Numbered from the stretch's first letter, positions 37,692-46,996 are shown. The stretch: DNA of 64,000 nt from Sideroxydans sp. (GCA_028710605.1 JAQTTU010000001.1:62001-126000), one strand, 5' to 3'. A program made the numbers and translations. Notes: generated by a model from the letters alone, not told the origin.

Positions 37692-37718
37692 CTGGCACTC
37701 ACATTGCCCGAGTGCTAA
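37692..37718 (+). promoter_or_regulatory. CIRCE element (HrcA operator) upstream of rpoH
   Basis: CTGGCACTC, nine bases, GAGTGCTAA, compared with the consensus TTAGCACTC-N9-GAGTGCTAA (left arm 7 of 9, right arm 9 of 9). It ends 24 bases before the rpoH ATG. This implies HrcA repression of the heat-shock sigma factor. Confidence 0.88.
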
Positions 37719-37742
37719 AATTCAAACAAAGGAGGGAGCGTT

Positions 37743-38606
37743 ATGAATGCAGCTATGAATCTACCGATGCCGTCTGCCGTAGGCAGTCTGGAGGCGTATG
37801 TCCAGTCGGTGAATCGCTTTCCCGTGTTGTCGCATGAGGAGGAGTTGTCCTTGGCGACTCGCTTCAGGAACGAAAACGATCTGGATGCCGCCCGTCAATT
37901 GGTGGTTTCGCATTTGCGCGTGGTGGTGAGTGTGGCGCGCGGCTATGCGGGCTATGGTTTGCCGCAGGCTGACTTGATTCAGGAAGGCAACATCGGACTG
38001 ATGAAGGCGGTGAAACGCTACGACCCGGAACGCGGGGTAAGGTTGGTGTCTTTCGCTTTGCACTGGATTCGCGCCGAAATTCACGAATATGTGGTGCGCA
38101 ACTGGCGCATGGTTAAGATTGCAACAACCAAGGCACAGCGCAAGCTGTTCTTCAATCTGCGCAGCATGAAACAAGGGCTGGAGCCGCTCAGGCCGCAGCA
38201 GGTAAGCGAGATCGCACAGCAACTCAACGTGAGCGAGCACGATGTGGCGGACATGGAAGCGCGCTTTGCCGGACATGAAGTGGCGCTGGATCCGTTGAGC
38301 GCCGACGAGGATGATACTTATGCGCCTATCAGCTATCTGGCGGACAGCGAAGAGCACGAGCCTTCGACCATTCTGGAAACTTCGGAGCAAGAGCATCTGC
38401 AAACAACCGGGCTGGCAAAGGCCTTGGCCAGTCTGGATGAGCGTAGCCGCCGCATCGTGGAGGCACGCTGGCTGAACGAGGAAAGCTCGTTGACACTGCA
38501 TGATCTGGCAGCAGAATTCAAGGTTTCAGCCGAACGTATCCGCCAGATCGAGCAAAAGGCGATGAGCAAGATGCAGGGAATGTTGGCGTTACCCGCGCCT
38601 CACTAA
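37743..38606 (+). CDS. rpoH: RNA polymerase sigma-32 factor (heat shock)
   Basis: A 287-residue sigma factor. Region 2 with ADLIQEGNIGLMKAVKRYDPERGVRLVSFALHWIRAEIHEYV, the RpoH box QRKLFFNLR, and region 4 helix-turn-helix TLHDLAAEFKVSAERIRQIEQKAM. Strong GGAGGG ribosome site. A CIRCE operator precedes it and a terminator follows. Confidence 0.97.
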   Translation: MNAAMNLPMPSAVGSLEAYVQSVNRFPVLSHEEELSLATRFRNENDLDAARQLVVSHLRVVVSVARGYAGYGLPQADLIQEGNIGLMKAVKRYDPERGVRLVSFALHWIRAEIHEYVVRNWRMVKIATTKAQRKLFFNLRSMKQGLEPLRPQQVSEIAQQLNVSEHDVADMEARFAGHEVALDPLSADEDDTYAPISYLADSEEHEPSTILETSEQEHLQTTGLAKALASLDERSRRIVEARWLNEESSLTLHDLAAEFKVSAERIRQIEQKAMSKMQGMLALPAPH

Positions 38607-38621
38607 TCGGATATATCAAAA

Positions 38622-38656
38622 CAAAAGCCGCAGAGTTCATCTGCGGCTTTTTTGTT
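38622..38656 (+). terminator. Terminator between rpoH and sspB
   Basis: AAAAGCCGCAGA-GTTCA-TCTGCGGCTTTTTT; symmetric enough to serve both converging genes. Confidence 0.9.
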
Positions 38657-38665
38657 TGGTGCGAT

Positions 38666-39070
38666 CTACTTCACCACGGTCAGCTTCGGTCTGCCTGGTT
38701 GAGGCGGCTTGTCATTCGGTGAAGCATTTTCATCCCCTGCAACCGGCGCAGATTCCTGGCCTTGGAACACCAGCCCTTGCCCGGTTTCTTTGGCAAAGAT
38801 GCCGATCACCGCAGCGACCGGCACGATGATCTGGTGTGCCACGCCGCCGAAACGACCGCCGCAGGTAATATCTTCGTTGCCCAGATGCAGGTTTTTGACC
38901 GCATCAACCCCGATGTTGAGGACGATCTTGCCTTCCTTGACGTAAGCCATCGGCACCTGGGTGTAGTCGTCCACTTGCACCGCCAGATACGGCGTGTATC
39001 CGGCATCCGCGCACCACTCGAAGATGGCGCGAATCAGGTACGGCTTGGTGGAAGGTTCGCTGTTTGCCAT
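38666..39070 (-). CDS. sspB: ClpXP protease specificity-enhancing factor SspB
   Basis: A 134-residue adaptor that delivers ssrA-tagged proteins to ClpXP. Substrate-binding domain (PYLIRAIFEWCADAGYTPYLAVQ ... IVLNIGVDAVKNLHLGNEDI), a flexible Pro/Asp linker and the C-terminal ClpX-binding tail RPKLTVVK. Seven bases after sspA. Confidence 0.95.
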   Translation of the reverse strand: MANSEPSTKPYLIRAIFEWCADAGYTPYLAVQVDDYTQVPMAYVKEGKIVLNIGVDAVKNLHLGNEDITCGGRFGGVAHQIIVPVAAVIGIFAKETGQGLVFQGQESAPVAGDENASPNDKPPQPGRPKLTVVK

Positions 39071-39077
39071 GCCGGAA

Positions 39078-39677
39078 TTACTTTCGCATAGCCTTTTCGG
39101 CGGGGGTCATGGCCTCGATATAGCCCTGACGCGAGAATAAACGCTCGGCATACTTCATCAGCGGCGCAGCTTCCTTGTCGAGATGGATGCCGTAGTGATC
39201 CAAACGCCACAGCAACGGAGCAATCGCCACATCCAGCATGGAAAATTCGTCACCCAGCATGAATTTCTGCTTGGAGAACACCGGCGAAATCTGCGTCAGA
39301 TTGGCTTGAACCGCCAAGCGGGCTTTTTCCGCGACCTTGGCATTGGCACTTTCCAATCCCGGGATATGGCAGAACAGCTCTTGCTCGAAGCGGTGCAGGA
39401 ACAGACGGGCGCGGGCACGCATCACGGGATCGGGCGGCATCAATTGCGGATGCGGGAAACGCTCGTCAATGTATTCGTTGATGATGTTGGCTTCGTACAA
39501 GATCAGGTCGCGCTCGACCAGTACCGGCACGGTGTTGTACGGATTCATCACCGCCAGGTCTTCCGGCTTGTTGAAGACATCCACATCGATTACCTGAAAG
39601 TCCATGCCCTTTTCAAACAGCACGAAACGGCAACGGTGGCTGTAGGGATCGGTTGTCCCGGAATAAAGAGTCATCAT
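39078..39677 (-). CDS. sspA: Stringent starvation protein A
   Basis: A 199-residue glutathione S-transferase-fold protein that binds RNA polymerase. MTLYSGTTDPYSHRCRFVLFEKGMDF, the conserved NPYNTVPVLVERDLILYEANIINEYIDERFPHPQLMPPDP and a helical C-terminal domain. The first of two adjacent ATGs (39677) is chosen, with AGGTGG upstream. Follows petABC as in most betaproteobacteria. Confidence 0.95.
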   Translation of the reverse strand: MMTLYSGTTDPYSHRCRFVLFEKGMDFQVIDVDVFNKPEDLAVMNPYNTVPVLVERDLILYEANIINEYIDERFPHPQLMPPDPVMRARARLFLHRFEQELFCHIPGLESANAKVAEKARLAVQANLTQISPVFSKQKFMLGDEFSMLDVAIAPLLWRLDHYGIHLDKEAAPLMKYAERLFSRQGYIEAMTPAEKAMRK

Positions 39678-39710
39678 AAGAACCACCTACACAAAAAACG
39701 CTACGTCATA

Positions 39711-39740
39711 AAACCAAAAGGCGGAGCTGTTAGCTCCGCC
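39711..39740 (-). terminator. Terminator of petABC
   Basis: GGCGGAGCT-GTT-AGCTCCGCC, 9-bp perfect arms. Read on the minus strand it runs into TTTTGGTTTTA, 66 bases after the cytochrome c1 stop. Confidence 0.8.
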
Positions 39741-39805
39741 GTTTGGCACTTGGTGAAACGGGTTGCGGAAGTTACCACAAACAACCTGGTAATTTCAATC
39801 CAGTG

Positions 39806-40531
39806 TTAGTGAACGTCCTTCCAGAACTCTTTCTTCAACGCGTAAGACAAAATCAGCAGCAGGAACAGGAAACCCAGCACGATGTATCCGAGCTTGTAGC
39901 GCACCATCTTGGCCGGCTCGCTCATAAAGTCGAGGAAATTGACCAGATCCCCGACCGTCGCATCGAACTGCGCGGGAGTCATGGCACCCGGACTAACCAG
40001 CTTCAGCACCTGCACTTCATGGCCAGCTGCACCGCCGTGCTTTTCAACTTCCAGCACTTGTTCCCCCTGGTAACCCGCCATGATGTTCGGCATACCTACG
40101 CCGGGAAACACCAGGTTGTTTACACCGGAAGGACGCGTGGGGTCGGTGTAGAAGCTGCGCAGATAGGTATAAACCCAGTCCGTGCCACGTGCACGTGCAG
40201 TCACACTCAGGTCGGGCGGAGCAACACCAAAAGCTGCTTTGGCATCCGCCGAAGCCATGACTGCCTGCATGGTCGAGCCCATCTTGCTTCCCTCAGGCAA
40301 GATAGCCTTGATTTCAGCTTCGCTCATGCCGATGTCCATCAGACGGTTATAGCGCATGTAAGACGCGCTATGACAAGCCAGACAGTTGGCGGCGAAAAAT
40401 TGCGCGCCACGTTGCAACGATGCCTTGTCGTTCAGGTTTGAAGGAGCTTTATCCAAATGAACGCCAGTGTTGGCGATCGCCATTGCCGGCATCAGCAACA
40501 CCAGCATCCATAGTTTTTTAATTGCTTTCAT
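39806..40531 (-). CDS. petC: Ubiquinol-cytochrome c reductase, cytochrome c1 subunit
   Basis: A 241-residue periplasmic cytochrome anchored by a C-terminal helix (LGYIVLGFLFLLLILSYAL). Signal peptide MKAIKKLWMLVLLMPAMAIA, heme motif CLACH in FFAANCLACHSASYMRYNR, and the axial Met probably in NIMAGYQGE or a nearby Met. Accepts electrons from the Rieske protein of the bc1 complex. Last gene of petABC. Confidence 0.95.
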   Translation of the reverse strand: MKAIKKLWMLVLLMPAMAIANTGVHLDKAPSNLNDKASLQRGAQFFAANCLACHSASYMRYNRLMDIGMSEAEIKAILPEGSKMGSTMQAVMASADAKAAFGVAPPDLSVTARARGTDWVYTYLRSFYTDPTRPSGVNNLVFPGVGMPNIMAGYQGEQVLEVEKHGGAAGHEVQVLKLVSPGAMTPAQFDATVGDLVNFLDFMSEPAKMVRYKLGYIVLGFLFLLLILSYALKKEFWKDVH

Positions 40532-40554
40532 GTCAACGAACCTTTCTCAATTAT

Positions 40555-41790
40555 TCACTTGAACGTCACACGATCAGGCTCGGGTTTGCACTTGTCGATC
40601 TTGGAGTACCACGGCATCAAAATAAAGAATGCGAAGTACACCACCGAAAGCACTTGAGAGATCAGCGTGTAGGTCGGGGTTACCGGCATCATGCCCAAAT
40701 AGCCAAGGCCGAGGAAGCTAACCACAAACGCCGCCAGGAAGAACTTGAAAATCGGTCCGCGATAACGGATCGACTTGACCGCACCGCGATCCAGCCAAGG
40801 CAGAAACACCACGGCAACCGCGCCAACACCCATTGCAATCACGCCCGGGAACTGAGAACCAAACATGGGCGGAACCGCACGCAAAATGGCGTAGTAAGGG
40901 GTGAAGTACCATACCGGGGCGATATGTGCCGGGGTCTGCATCGGATTGGCCGGGATGAAGTTATTGGCTTCAAGGAAATATCCGCCCATGTCCGGCGCAA
41001 AGAAAACAATCGCGCAGAAAACAATCAGGAAAGCCACGGAAGCAACAACATCCTTCACCACCATGTAGGGAAAGAAAGGGATGCCATCCAAAGGAATGCC
41101 GTTGGCATCTTTGTTTTTCTTGATTTCAATACCGTCCGGGTTGTTGGAACCCACTGCATGCAAAGCCACCAAGTGAACAAACACGATACCCACCAGAACC
41201 AGCGGAATCGCAGCGACGTGCAAGGCGAAGAAGCGGTTCAGCGTGGCATCGGAAATCACATAATCGCCACGGATCAGGATGGACAGATCATTGCCGACGA
41301 ACGGAACAGAAGAGAACAGGTTAACAATCACCTGCGCGCCCCAGAACGACATCTGACCCCACGGCAACAGATATCCCATAAATGCTTCCGCCATCAGCGC
41401 CAGATAAATGACCACGCCGATAATCCACAGCAACTCGCGCGGTTTGCGGTAGGAACCGTACATCATGCCCCGGAACATATGCAGATACACCACCAGGAAG
41501 AACATGGATGCGCCGGTGGAGTGAATGTAGCGCAGAAGCCAGCCCCATTGCACATCACGCATGATGAATTCGACCGAAGCAAAAGCGAACAGCGCGTCCG
41601 GCTTGTAGCTCATGGTCAGGAAAATGCCGCTGACGATCTGGATGCCCAACACCAGCATCGCGAGGCCGCCGAAGAAATACCAGAAGTTGAAGTTTTTCGG
41701 CGCGTAATATTCGGAGAGGTGCAACTTCCAAGTCTCGGTCGCCGGAAAACGGTAATCAATCCATTCAAGGAAATTTTTCAGTAATTTCAT
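40555..41790 (-). CDS. petB: Cytochrome b of the bc1 complex
   Basis: A 411-residue integral membrane protein binding two b hemes. Heme His pairs in YIHSTGASMFFLVVYLHMFRG and FFALHVAAIPLVLVGIVFVHLVALH, and the quinol-site PEWY-like motif here reads PVWYFTPYY. C-terminal helices are present. The start overlaps the petA stop by one base (TAATG). Confidence 0.96.
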   Translation of the reverse strand: MKLLKNFLEWIDYRFPATETWKLHLSEYYAPKNFNFWYFFGGLAMLVLGIQIVSGIFLTMSYKPDALFAFASVEFIMRDVQWGWLLRYIHSTGASMFFLVVYLHMFRGMMYGSYRKPRELLWIIGVVIYLALMAEAFMGYLLPWGQMSFWGAQVIVNLFSSVPFVGNDLSILIRGDYVISDATLNRFFALHVAAIPLVLVGIVFVHLVALHAVGSNNPDGIEIKKNKDANGIPLDGIPFFPYMVVKDVVASVAFLIVFCAIVFFAPDMGGYFLEANNFIPANPMQTPAHIAPVWYFTPYYAILRAVPPMFGSQFPGVIAMGVGAVAVVFLPWLDRGAVKSIRYRGPIFKFFLAAFVVSFLGLGYLGMMPVTPTYTLISQVLSVVYFAFFILMPWYSKIDKCKPEPDRVTFK

Positions 41791-42386
41791 TATGCAGCTC
41801 CCTTCTTCTTGTCATCGCCAATCAGCAGCGTGGTTTCGCTGAGATATTGGTGCGGCGGGATGATCAGATTGGTTGGTGCCGGAGAACCCTTGTAAACGCG
41901 GGCAGCAATGTCGAAGCGCGAACCGTGGCAAGGACAGAACCAGCCTCCGCCCCAATTTGGACCGAGGTCTGCAGGTGCTGCTTCCGGGCGGTAGCTGGGA
42001 GAACATCCGAGATGGGTACAAATACCGATCGCCACAAACACTTCAGGCTTGATGGAACGGTTAACGTTATTGCAATAATCGGGTTGTTGCGGAACCGATG
42101 AGGTCGGATCGGTCAATTCGCCATCGTGCTTGGTCAGCAAATCGAGCATTTCAGGGGTGCGGCGTACTACCCACACCGGCTTGCCTTGCCATTCGACAAC
42201 CTTCATTGTTCCCGGCGCAATGGCGCTGATGTCCACCTCCACCGGAGCGCCTGCCGCCTTGGCGCGTTCACTGGGCATGAAACTCAACACAAATGGTGTT
42301 GCCACACCCGCTGCAGCGACACCGCCCGCCGCCGTGGTGGCGGCAAGCAGCAGTCGCCGCTTGCTGCGATCTACATTGTCAGTCAT
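41790..42386 (-). CDS. petA: Rieske iron-sulfur subunit of the bc1 complex
   Basis: A 198-residue protein with a Tat-type N-terminus (SKRRLLLAATTAAGGVAAAG) and 2Fe-2S ligands in CTHLGCSPSYRPEA and CPCHGSRFD. The ATG at 42386 has GGGAAGAG upstream; an ATG six codons earlier lacks a site. It needs the Tat system, of which only tatA is found nearby (44.8 kb). Confidence 0.95.
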   Translation of the reverse strand: MTDNVDRSKRRLLLAATTAAGGVAAAGVATPFVLSFMPSERAKAAGAPVEVDISAIAPGTMKVVEWQGKPVWVVRRTPEMLDLLTKHDGELTDPTSSVPQQPDYCNNVNRSIKPEVFVAIGICTHLGCSPSYRPEAAPADLGPNWGGGWFCPCHGSRFDIAARVYKGSPAPTNLIIPPHQYLSETTLLIGDDKKKGAA

Positions 42387-42758
42387 AACATCTCTTCCCT
42401 TCATTTAAATAAAAAATTCGTCGCTGCCAGCCAGAGCATTTTTTGCTGGCCGAAAAAAACTGCCTGCACGCTTACCGAAACCTTTGGTGATAGCTGATAC
42501 GGGACAGACAACAGAACCATTTTGCCAGAAGCCAGCACCTTCCCGAGAGACTCCCAAACAACGGACAACTTATAATCGTGTAAGTTTACCCAGTATCACC
42601 ATCTGCCGCAAGAATGGATACATAAAACCGACAAACACCCATTTCGCACAAAAGGTTACTGAAAGATTGATAAACAGACTCTGCTATAACCCAAAATTCG
42701 GACAAGCAGAAAAACCCGCCAACCAAATTGCTGGTCAGAAGCGGCTTCCCCACAAAAA
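42387..42758. other. Intergenic region upstream of petABC, no gene seen
   Basis: AT-richer than the neighbours. Should contain the petABC promoter, but no clear -35/-10 pair was identified. A 92-codon frame on the + strand (42484-42762) lacks family resemblance and a ribosome site and is not called. Confidence 0.6.
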
Positions 42759-43505
42759 CTAGACCGGATTATCCTGATCGAAGAACCGGTGCTCCAAACC
42801 GAAGCGCGCTGACAGATGTTCGCCCAGCGCCTGTACGCCGTAGCGTTCGGTGGCGTGATGTCCGGCAGCAATGAAGGCCACACCGGTTTCCTGCGCGACA
42901 TGCACGTTTTGTTCGGAAATTTCGCCGGTCAGAAAAGCATCCACCCCCAATGCCACGGCCTGCTCGAAATATCCCTGCCCGCCTCCGCTGCACCACGCGA
43001 TGCGGGCGATATGGGGATTGGCATGACCGATGACCAGCGGCGCGCGCTGCAAGCTGCGCTCAATGTGGCGGGTAAGTTGTTGCAAGGTCTGCGCATGCAC
43101 CAGCTCGCCGTAGCATGCGATGTCCTGTTCACCGAAATTTCCCTGCTTGATAAAACCGAGCCGTTCGCCAAGTTGTGCGTTGTTGCCGAAAACGGGATGG
43201 GCATCCAGCGGCAAGTGATAGACCAGCAAACTCACGTCGTGCTGCAACAAGTGGGCGATGCGCCGCTTCTTGATGCCGACGATGCCGGCATCTTCGTTGC
43301 GCCAGAAATAGCCGTGATGCACAAGAATGGCATCCGCCCCCCAAGCGGTGGCGGCTTGCAGCACGGCTTGCGAGGCGGTCACGGCGGTGGCGATGCGCCG
43401 CACTTCAGTGCGCCCTTCCACTTGCACGCCGTTCGGGCAGTAATCGCGAAATCGGCTGACCGCAAGCTCGCTTTCGATATAATCGCGCAATTCGTTTAAT
43501 CGCAT
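42759..43505 (-). CDS. Nif3-like dinuclear metal centre protein (YbgI family)
   Basis: A 248-residue protein of the Nif3/YbgI family, toroidal hexamers with a two-metal site. Conserved RDYCPNGVQVEG, VHHGYFWRNED, LLVYHLPLDAHP, WCSGGGQGYFEQA, FLTGEISEQNVH and the C-terminal GHHATERYGVQALGEHL. Function debated (a GTP cyclohydrolase-like or peptidase activity has been suggested for relatives). Divergent from the DegS-like protease, as usual in betaproteobacteria. Confidence 0.93.
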   Translation of the reverse strand: MRLNELRDYIESELAVSRFRDYCPNGVQVEGRTEVRRIATAVTASQAVLQAATAWGADAILVHHGYFWRNEDAGIVGIKKRRIAHLLQHDVSLLVYHLPLDAHPVFGNNAQLGERLGFIKQGNFGEQDIACYGELVHAQTLQQLTRHIERSLQRAPLVIGHANPHIARIAWCSGGGQGYFEQAVALGVDAFLTGEISEQNVHVAQETGVAFIAAGHHATERYGVQALGEHLSARFGLEHRFFDQDNPV

Positions 43506-43542
43506 CTTTTCACCCCCAACAACTAGCTGCTTAAATCATACC

Positions 43543-44700
43543 ATGCGCAAATTCTGGCTCTTGTTCGCCCAAGCCACCACTGTCGGCCTCGCCATGCTGT
43601 TCGTCATTCACACGCTCAGGCCGTCGCTGCTACCCAATGCGGCACGCGGCGGCGTGGTGACTTTGTATGAAAACAGCACCGGCAACAACGGCGAGTTGCC
43701 CAAAGCCGGATTCAGCCAGGCCGCGCAAAAAGTAATGCCGGCCGTGGTGAATATCTTTACCAGCAGCGTGGTTAAGTCGCCGGCAGCCCCCTTCATGGAT
43801 GACCCGCGTTTCCGCTTCTTCTTCGGCGACGAGTTCGACAACAACATTCCGCAACAAAGCTCCAGCCTGGGTTCCGGCGTTATCGTCAGCCATGACGGCT
43901 ATATCCTCACCAACCATCACGTGGTGGAATCCGCAGACTCGATTGAAGTGGCGCTCGCCGACGGCCGCACTGCCAAGGGACATATCATCGGCTCCGACCC
44001 GGACACCGACCTTGCCGTCATCAAAGTGGACATCGGCAGCAACCTGCCCGCCATCACTTTCGGCCAATCCGATCAGGCTCATGTCGGCGACATCGTGCTC
44101 GCCGTCGGCAACCCGTTCGGTGTCGGACAAACGGTGACCATGGGCATCATCAGCGCGTTAAAGCGCAACCATCTGGGCTTGAGCACGTTCGAAAATTTCA
44201 TCCAGACCGATGCAGCCATCAACCCCGGCAATTCGGGCGGCGCGCTGGCGGATGTGGAAGGCAATCTGCTCGGCATCAACAGCGCGATCTATTCGCCCAA
44301 CGGCGGCTCGCTCGGCATCGGCTTCGCCATCCCGACCAGCACGGCAAAAAAGGTGATGGAACAGATCATCCAGAACGGCTCGGTGACGCGCGGTTGGGTA
44401 GGCATCGCGGTGCAGGAACTCACGCCGGAGCTGCTGGAATCATTCAAGCTGAAAGATACGCAGGGCGTGCTGATTGCGGAAGTGGTACGCGGCAGCCCGG
44501 CGGACAGAGCGGGCATCAAGGCGGGCGACATTCTGGTCAGCATCGACGGCAAAACGCTGGTTGATTCCACATCCATGCTGGAAACTATCTCGGCTTTGCT
44601 GCCGGGCAAGGTCGCGCTGCTTAAGCTATTGCGCAACGAATCGGAGATCGCGGTACAAGTGAAGGTGGGCAAGCGCCCGCGACCGAAAGCGCAAGAATAA
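43543..44700 (+). CDS. degS: Membrane-anchored HtrA/DegS-like serine protease
   Basis: A 385-residue protease. An N-terminal uncleaved anchor (FWLLFAQATTVGLAMLFVI), trypsin-like domain with His in LTNHHVVESAD, Asp in DTDLAVIKVD and Ser in NPGNSGGAL, and a single PDZ domain (about 285-375; GVLIAEVVRGSPADRAGIKAGDILVSIDG). One PDZ and the anchor make it DegS/AlgW-like rather than DegP. Expected in periplasmic envelope-stress signalling or quality control. Confidence 0.93.
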   Translation: MRKFWLLFAQATTVGLAMLFVIHTLRPSLLPNAARGGVVTLYENSTGNNGELPKAGFSQAAQKVMPAVVNIFTSSVVKSPAAPFMDDPRFRFFFGDEFDNNIPQQSSSLGSGVIVSHDGYILTNHHVVESADSIEVALADGRTAKGHIIGSDPDTDLAVIKVDIGSNLPAITFGQSDQAHVGDIVLAVGNPFGVGQTVTMGIISALKRNHLGLSTFENFIQTDAAINPGNSGGALADVEGNLLGINSAIYSPNGGSLGIGFAIPTSTAKKVMEQIIQNGSVTRGWVGIAVQELTPELLESFKLKDTQGVLIAEVVRGSPADRAGIKAGDILVSIDGKTLVDSTSMLETISALLPGKVALLKLLRNESEIAVQVKVGKRPRPKAQE

Positions 44701-44735
44701 AGCCGATCTGCGCGAAGTCACCTTCGGGCTTCGGG

Positions 44736-44939
44736 TTAGTGATTCTTTTCCTTCACTTCACCCTCAATAATCTTGGGGGCTTGCGGTTTGGGTGCTTCTT
44801 CCTCGCCCTTCATGCCTTCCTTGAACCCGCGCACAGCGCCGCCCAGATCCTCGCCGATATTGCGCAGTTTTTTGGTGCCGAAAATCAGCACCACCACCAG
44901 CAACACGATCAACCAATGCCAGATACTGAACGAACCCAT
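44736..44939 (-). CDS. tatA: Twin-arginine translocase subunit TatA
   Basis: A 67-residue protein: N-terminal helix ([18 protein letters not shown]), hinge, amphipathic helix [21 protein letters not shown] and acidic tail. The FGTKKL and no-Glu/Pro pattern favours TatA over TatB. Last gene of the his-HIT run; no tatB or tatC follows, and the convergent protease gene ends 35 bases away. Confidence 0.95.
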   Translation of the reverse strand: MGSFSIWHWLIVLLVVVLIFGTKKLRNIGEDLGGAVRGFKEGMKGEEEAPKPQAPKIIEGEVKEKNH

Positions 44940-44956
44940 GATGAACTCCTTGTCGA

Positions 44957-45307
44957 TTAACTGCGTTTGACCATGGGCGGAATATTGCCGCCGCCGATGA
45001 CGTGAATGTGCAAATGAAATATTTCCTGCCCGCCACCCTTGCCGGAATTGATGACGGTGCGGAAGCCGTTGTCCAGCCCCTGCTCGCGTGCAAGTTTTCC
45101 TGCCAACAGCAACATCTTGCCGAGCAAGGCTGCATGCGCTTCTTCAGCGTCCAGCAATGAAACCAGATGCAGTTTGGGTACTAACATAAAATGCACCGGG
45201 GCGACCGGATTGATGTCGTGGAAAGCCAGCACGTCGGCATCCTCATAAACTTTTTTGCACGGGATTTCGCCGCGCACGATTTTGCAGAAAAGACAGTTGG
45301 CGCTCAT
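44957..45307 (-). CDS. HIT-family (histidine triad) nucleotide hydrolase
   Basis: A 116-residue HINT-type protein. Zinc-like Cys pair [19 protein letters not shown], core [19 protein letters not shown] and the catalytic triad [10 protein letters not shown]. Probably acts on adenosine phosphoramidates. The start overlaps the hisE stop by four bases (ATGA). Confidence 0.95.
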   Translation of the reverse strand: MSANCLFCKIVRGEIPCKKVYEDADVLAFHDINPVAPVHFMLVPKLHLVSLLDAEEAHAALLGKMLLLAGKLAREQGLDNGFRTVINSGKGGGQEIFHLHIHVIGGGNIPPMVKRS

Positions 45308-45621
45308 TTCCGGCTCGCTTTCTCTGCTATGCCCGACACACCTTCGCGCCGCGCCAGTTCTTGCAGCACATCTTTTGCGCTCAAGCCTTTTTGCGCCAGC
45401 AACACCAGCGTGTGAAACCACAAGTCGGCCACTTCATACACCAGATGCTGCTTGTCGCCGTCCTTGGCCGCCAGCAACACCTCCCCCGCTTCCTCGATCA
45501 CTTTTTTCAGAATGGCATCGTCGCCCTTGCTGAATAGCTTGGCGACATAGGAAGACTCGGGCGCAGCCTGTTTGCGCGCCTCCAGCGTTTCGGTCAGCCG
45601 TTGCAGAATATCGTTGCTCAT
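45304..45621 (-). CDS. hisE: Phosphoribosyl-ATP pyrophosphatase
   Basis: A 105-residue MazG-fold enzyme of histidine step 2. [26 protein letters not shown] with the metal-binding Glu cluster ([14 protein letters not shown]) and [18 protein letters not shown]. Overlaps hisI and the HIT gene by four bases at each end. Confidence 0.95.
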   Translation of the reverse strand: MSNDILQRLTETLEARKQAAPESSYVAKLFSKGDDAILKKVIEEAGEVLLAAKDGDKQHLVYEVADLWFHTLVLLAQKGLSAKDVLQELARREGVSGIAEKASRK

Positions 45622-46007
45622 CGTTTGTATATCTCGTCGGGGGATTTCAGCACGACATCGGTCTCCACCCATTTGCCCTGCTCCAGTTTGCTGAAGAAAC
45701 AGCTCTCGCGCCCGGTGTGACATGCGATGCCGCCTTGTTGTTCCACTTGCAGCAAAATCACATCGCCGTCGCAGTCGATACGAATCTCTTTCACCTTCTG
45801 GATGTGGCCGGACTCTTCGCCTTTATGCCACAACTTCTTGCGCGAACGCGACCAGTAAATCGCCTCGCCTTGCTGCCAGGTCAGCTTCAACGCTTCGCGG
45901 TCCATCCACGCCATCATCAGCACGCGCCCGCTCGCCGCGTCTTGCGCGATAGCCGGAACCAGACCGTCGTCCGACCAGTTGATTTTATTCAGCCAAGTTT
46001 CGTTCAT
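45618..46007 (-). CDS. hisI: Phosphoribosyl-AMP cyclohydrolase
   Basis: A 129-residue enzyme of histidine step 3. [33 protein letters not shown] and the zinc/Mg ligands in IDCDGD and [11 protein letters not shown]. The ATG at 46007 has CGGAG; a GTG two codons earlier is less likely. Confidence 0.95.
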   Translation of the reverse strand: MNETWLNKINWSDDGLVPAIAQDAASGRVLMMAWMDREALKLTWQQGEAIYWSRSRKKLWHKGEESGHIQKVKEIRIDCDGDVILLQVEQQGGIACHTGRESCFFSKLEQGKWVETDVVLKSPDEIYKR

Positions 46008-46025
46008 AAACACTCCGAACCTAAC

Positions 46026-46071
46026 GTAGGTCGGGCTTTAGCCAGACATGTCGGGTTAAAACCCGACCTAC
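46026..46071. repeat. Palindromic repeat between hisF and hisI
   Basis: GTAGGTCGGG ... CCCGACCTAC with an inner GTCGGGTTAAAACCCGAC. It can form a stable hairpin in the his transcript. Confidence 0.8.
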
Positions 46072-46110
46072 AATTCCTGCAAAATTTCACAGTCGCTTTC
46101 GCGCACCGTG

Positions 46111-46869
46111 TCATAACCGCACTTCAATCCCCTGCTGCGCCATAAACTGCTTTGCCTGCTGCACCGTATATTCGCCGAAGTGAAAAATGCTGGCTGCCAG
46201 CACGGCATCCGCGCCGCCCAGTTTCACGCCGTCGGCAAGGTGTTGCAAGTTGCCCACGCCGCCGCTGGCGATCACCGGAATTTCCAGGGCATCGGTCACA
46301 GCCCGCGTCAGCGCCAGATCAAAGCCCTTCTTCTGCCCGTCCTGATCCATGCTGGTCAGCAGGATTTCGCCCGCGCCCAGAGTTTGCATTTTTTTCGCCC
46401 ACTCCACCGCATCCAGGCCGGTGGCTTTGCGTCCGCCGTGAGTAAACACTTCCCACTTGCCCGGCGCGACTTGCTTGGCATCAATCGCCACCACAATGCA
46501 CTGCGAACCGTAGCGCGCTGCCGCATCCGCCACCAGTTGCGGGTTGGTCACCGCCGAGGTGTTGATACTGACTTTATCCGCACCGGCGTTGAGCAGGTTG
46601 CGCACGTCCTGCACTTCGCGCACGCCACCACCGACAGTTAACGGAATGAACACTTGCGAAGCCACTTGCTCAATGATGCGGAAGATGATGCCTCTGTCGT
46701 CGGAGCTGGCGGTGATGTCGAGAAAAGTCAGTTCGTCCGCGCCCTGATCGTCGTAACGCTTGGCGATCTCCACGGGATCGCCCGCATCGCGCAACTCGAC
46801 AAAGCTCACGCCTTTGACCACGCGACCCGCAGTCACGTCGAGGCAGGGAATGATGCGTTTAGCGAGCAT
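46111..46869 (-). CDS. hisF: Imidazole glycerol phosphate synthase, cyclase subunit
   Basis: A 252-residue TIM barrel. [21 protein letters not shown] (catalytic Asp), [67 protein letters not shown] and [15 protein letters not shown]. Works with HisH, encoded two genes upstream. Confidence 0.97.
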   Translation of the reverse strand: MLAKRIIPCLDVTAGRVVKGVSFVELRDAGDPVEIAKRYDDQGADELTFLDITASSDDRGIIFRIIEQVASQVFIPLTVGGGVREVQDVRNLLNAGADKVSINTSAVTNPQLVADAAARYGSQCIVVAIDAKQVAPGKWEVFTHGGRKATGLDAVEWAKKMQTLGAGEILLTSMDQDGQKKGFDLALTRAVTDALEIPVIASGGVGNLQHLADGVKLGGADAVLAASIFHFGEYTVQQAKQFMAQQGIEVRL

Positions 46870-46897
46870 TGGAAAGCTCCGATGATTCAAAACCATT

Positions 46898-46996
46898 CAT
46901 CACAGAGACACGGAGACACAGAGAACAACCAAACCCTTGGTCCTGTTTTTTCTCTGCCTTGCCTTTCTCTGTGTCTCTGTGTCTCTGTGGTGCAAA
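46898..46996. repeat. Intergenic inverted repeat, CACAGAGACACGGAG type
   Basis: CACAGAGACACGGAGACACAG on one side mirrors CTCTGTGTCTCTGTGTCTCTG on the other around about 50 bases (each description within the element's degenerate 6-base periodicity). Between hisF and hisA. Confidence 0.75.

Noticed and set aside
40522-41784. Open frame of 420 codons on the + strand opposite petB
   Set aside because: Antisense to cytochrome b, whose heme motifs are intact; the Asn/His/Gln composition is typical of antisense membrane genes.
42484-42762. Possible 92-residue protein upstream of petABC
   Set aside because: No ribosome site, no family resemblance, and it runs into the end of the Nif3-like gene.
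44701-44735. REPIN-like arm between the DegS-like gene and tatA
   Set aside because: Only GCCGATCTGCG is shared; too short to assign to the family.
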